Below are positions 62,124 to 64,000 of a stretch of DNA of 64,000 nucleotides, in pieces. The notes under the pieces are model-generated. The model made no database searches. It was given only the letters and a program-made list of their open reading frames with translations, and had not been told where the DNA came from. The translations under genes and the position numbers were made by a program. This stretch comes from an archaeon (GTDB lineage: Archaea; Nanobdellota; Nanobdellia; Woesearchaeales; GW2011-AR9), in the NCBI GenBank assembly GCA_018696395.1, contig JABHQR010000020.1:1-64000 (forward strand), given 5' to 3'. Positions within the stretch are counted from its first letter, which is position 1, and every line of letters starts with the position of its first letter.

Positions 62124-62744
62124 TTATTTTTTCTTATTTCTCCCTCTATTTTTTACTTGTTCAAACCTTGCTAAAATAGCTTCTGCTTCAGGGAAGGTGT
62201 CCTTATACCCTTTCAAAGTATGTTCAAATATTCCTGGATAGAATTGGAAATGTTTACTTGCTAAAGCTCTGTCTAACAAAAATAAATCAACAGCTTTATC
62301 TTCAACCTTTCCTGAGAAAAATGATAAGCCAAAATCAATAACTTTCAGTTCACCACTTCTAGTTTCTTTTAAAATGTTTGAAGTAGTGAAATCACCATGA
62401 ATAATATCTTTAGTATGCATTAATGCTAGTTTTTTACCAATTTCTTGTGCCAAAATTTGATAATCATCTTTAGTACTTTCATTATCAAGAACATCTCGGA
62501 CTGTTTGTCCTTCAACAAAATCCATTGTAATCATCATTCTGTTATCACAGAAATCATGTAATCTTGGACTTGGAAATTTCATATCTCCCAATTTATGTAA
62601 AACTTTAGCTTCTCGCCTAGTTCTAAACTTTCTTAAACTATCATCTAGTTGAGGTAACCGATAATCTTTACTTAACCTTTCTTTGATAACTTTATTTTTA
62701 TCTCTGAAAATTTTTGCTTCTGCGCCTTGTGCTAATAGTTCCAT
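62124..62744 (-). CDS. bud32: Bud32, KEOPS-complex kinase/ATPase
   Basis: A 206-residue small kinase of the KEOPS complex that makes t6A37 in tRNA. It has the compact Bud32 pattern: LLAQGAEAKIF (N-lobe), VIKERLSKDYRLPQLD, IIHGDFTTSNIL (catalytic loop), LKVIDFGLSF (metal-binding Asp) and a Lys/Arg-rich tail (KNRGRNKKK). It is separate here, not fused to Kae1 as in some archaea. Its stop is 2 bp from the convergent Ntn-like gene. Confidence 0.93.
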   Translation of the reverse strand: MELLAQGAEAKIFRDKNKVIKERLSKDYRLPQLDDSLRKFRTRREAKVLHKLGDMKFPSPRLHDFCDNRMMITMDFVEGQTVRDVLDNESTKDDYQILAQEIGKKLALMHTKDIIHGDFTTSNILKETRSGELKVIDFGLSFFSGKVEDKAVDLFLLDRALASKHFQFYPGIFEHTLKGYKDTFPEAEAILARFEQVKNRGRNKKK

Positions 62745-62848
62745 GGTTAAATAAGAAAATCAAGCTGAGTTTAAATATGTTTTCTTTGTGATGTGGTTGG
62801 TCAAACCCTCAGTTGATACTACTAATAAGTTGTAAAACTAAAGAAAAA

Positions 62849-62857
62849 TTTATATAC
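62849..62857 (+). promoter_or_regulatory. TATA box for AbrB-like/AAA operon
   Basis: TTTATATAC about 95 bp before the ATG at 62949; a leader of ~70 nt with GGAGAAT as ribosome binding site follows. Confidence 0.5.
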
Positions 62858-62948
62858 TAGCTATGTTTTTTAGATGGTAGAAGCATAACTAAGACATGAT
62901 ATTTATTGAAATAGCATGGTTTGTGAATATAGCTTTGGAGAATATAAA

Positions 62949-63092
62949 ATGCAAGAATTTACAATTACAAAAAAAATAAGTAAACAAGGAAAAAATAGTA
63001 TTATTGTTGTTCCAAAAATTTTACATGATCATTTGCAACCAAATGATTTGGTAGAAATTAATATTAAAATTCTAAAGCGAGGTAATGAATAA
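62949..63092 (+). CDS. AbrB/SpoVT-like mini-protein
   Basis: A 47-residue protein (MQEFTITKKISKQGKNSIIV, then VPKILHDHLQPNDLVEI). The S-K-Q-G-x-N-S-I-x-V-P-K pattern is the swapped-hairpin DNA-binding domain of AbrB/MazE-type regulators. GGAGA precedes the ATG. The next ATG follows the stop by 1 bp, so this gene and the AAA ATPase form one operon; it could be the operon's repressor or an antitoxin-like partner. Confidence 0.7.
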   Translation: MQEFTITKKISKQGKNSIIVVPKILHDHLQPNDLVEINIKILKRGNE

Positions 63093-63093
63093 A

Positions 63094-64000
63094 ATGAGTA
63101 AAGATGAGAATATAATTTATAAAAAGAAAGATCATCAAAAATTTACAATTAAAAAAAATGAGTGTTTAGAAAATCTTATCAGAGACAAGTACGGTACTCA
63201 AAATCTACTTAATTTTCCAATAACAGATAGTGATTTAAAAAAAGCACTCGATGATTTGTATAGAGATCCAGAAAGCTGGAAGAAACCGTCTAATCCAGTA
63301 ACACCACCTGCAGAACCACAAAAAGTGCTAACTAACTTAGAAGAAATTTTAACACCATTAGATGCAGTAATTTTAGACCCACAACTTAAAGATGATATTA
63401 TTGAAAGATGTTCAGTACCAGAATTATTAATGGGTGAAAAACCACAATATGCTGGCGTAATCTTGTATGGTCCACCAGGTACGGGTAAAACTGTAACTTT
63501 ATCTGCCATTGCAGAAGTATATTCAAATACAGGATCATTTTCACATGAAGTTTCTTTTGCTAATGTTAACTCCAAATGGTTAGGAGAGTTTGCTAAGAAT
63601 ATGCAAAAGTTGTTAGACAATGCCATTTCTGAGGCTGATAGAAGAGGTAAACCATCATTCTTATATTTTGATGAAGGTTCAGTATTAACTAAGAAACCAG
63701 TGGAAGGGTCAACTACTGCCAATGCATATCAAGAAGCATTAGATGTGTTAAAAAGAGTTATTGGTAACGATAATCGTGTTGTAGTAGCAATCAGTACTAA
63801 CATTTTACCTGACAGTTTTGAAGCAGCTTTAGTACGTGATGGTCGTTTGACTTCATACTTTGTAGGACATCCTGGTCCTGAAGAAAAAAGACAATTATGG
63901 CAACTTTTTGCTAACAAATATGTTGGGATGGAACTTAATTATGAACAAGCAAGTGAATTAGCAGAATATATCCCTAACGAACAAGGTGCTTTTATTGAAC
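63094..64000 (+). CDS. AAA ATPase, cut by window end
   Basis: At least 302 codons, open at the right edge. After a ~75-residue N-terminal region and a Pro-rich linker, the AAA module has [20 protein letters not shown] (Walker A), SFLYFDEGSVLTKKP (Walker B, with Asp-Glu), AISTNILPDSFEAALVRDGR (sensor 1 and a changed arginine-finger region) and a start of the lid domain. It differs from Cdc48 by having VRDGR where RRPGRFD is usual. Substrate unknown. GCGAGGT near the AbrB-like gene's end gives the ribosome binding site. Confidence 0.75.
   Translation, partial: MSKDENIIYKKKDHQKFTIKKNECLENLIRDKYGTQNLLNFPITDSDLKKALDDLYRDPESWKKPSNPVTPPAEPQKVLTNLEEILTPLDAVILDPQLKDDIIERCSVPELLMGEKPQYAGVILYGPPGTGKTVTLSAIAEVYSNTGSFSHEVSFANVNSKWLGEFAKNMQKLLDNAISEADRRGKPSFLYFDEGSVLTKKPVEGSTTANAYQEALDVLKRVIGNDNRVVVAISTNILPDSFEAALVRDGRLTSYFVGHPGPEEKRQLWQLFANKYVGMELNYEQASELAEYIPNEQGAFIE

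Noticed and set aside
63198-63917. Minus-strand open frames at the right edge
   Set aside because: They are antisense to the AAA ATPase, whose Walker motifs are clear on the plus strand.

Overview
The window is low-GC archaeal chromosome, roughly 30% GC by eye. The information-processing genes are archaeal: Cdc48, prefoldin alpha, FtsY, ATP-dependent DNA ligase, GINS, SMC, Bud32 and deoxyhypusine synthase. A tRNA-Leu(UAA) carries a bulge-helix-bulge type intron. TATA-box promoters are clear, and both leaderless and Shine-Dalgarno-led genes occur. Small coiled-coil and membrane proteins beside a secretion ATPase, a PEF-like C-terminal sorting tail and 'GQVTVF' class III signal peptides suggest a DPANN archaeon, perhaps Woesearchaeota- or Pacearchaeota-like. 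That placement is inference; there is no rRNA here to test it.

Layout. 1-4.6 kb: end of a cold-shock protein, an MFS transporter, a double Lrp/AsnC regulator and three tandem paralogous membrane-anchored proteins. 4.9-7.8 kb: a tightly overlapped operon of deoxyhypusine synthase, a PLP decarboxylase and an agmatinase-family enzyme, which reads as a hypusine/agmatine pathway. 7.8-18.1 kb: a housekeeping block (RibD-like reductase, Cdc48, SlyD-type FKBP, DNA ligase, FtsY, prefoldin alpha, tRNA-Leu). 18.2-31.3 kb: mostly poorly known genes, among them a membrane-anchored JAMM protein, a PIN protein, an AbrB-PhoU regulator with a palindromic operator candidate, a kinase-like/PHP pair, a double-module secretion protein F and a GH84 (O-GlcNAcase-type) glycosidase.

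31.3-38.0 kb is the most unusual part. Four 80-95 bp imperfect palindromes resembling integron attC sites separate single-gene cassettes (YdeI/OmdA-like, nucleotidyltransferase, JAMM protein, YbaK deacylase). A tyrosine recombinase gene diverges from the array. The two ends of each cassette are complementary to each other, as the integron model predicts for a circular cassette. Each cassette appears to carry its own archaeal TATA promoter giving a leaderless mRNA. The recombinase looks Xer-like and I do not see the insertion typical of IntI. Integrons are already reported from archaeal genomes, but the combination seen here deserves close study.

38.0-64 kb: secretion ATPase, two coiled-coil proteins and a triplet of small membrane paralogues (a probable pilus or secretion locus together with the F protein at 26-28 kb); SMC; a radical SAM enzyme; GINS; secreted proteins including one with a caspase-like domain; an L,D-transpeptidase; a MnmC-like methyltransferase overlapping a U32-family gene; a proteasome-fold protein; Bud32; and, at the right edge, an AbrB-like mini-protein followed by a truncated AAA ATPase gene. 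I see no rRNA, CRISPR array or insertion sequence.
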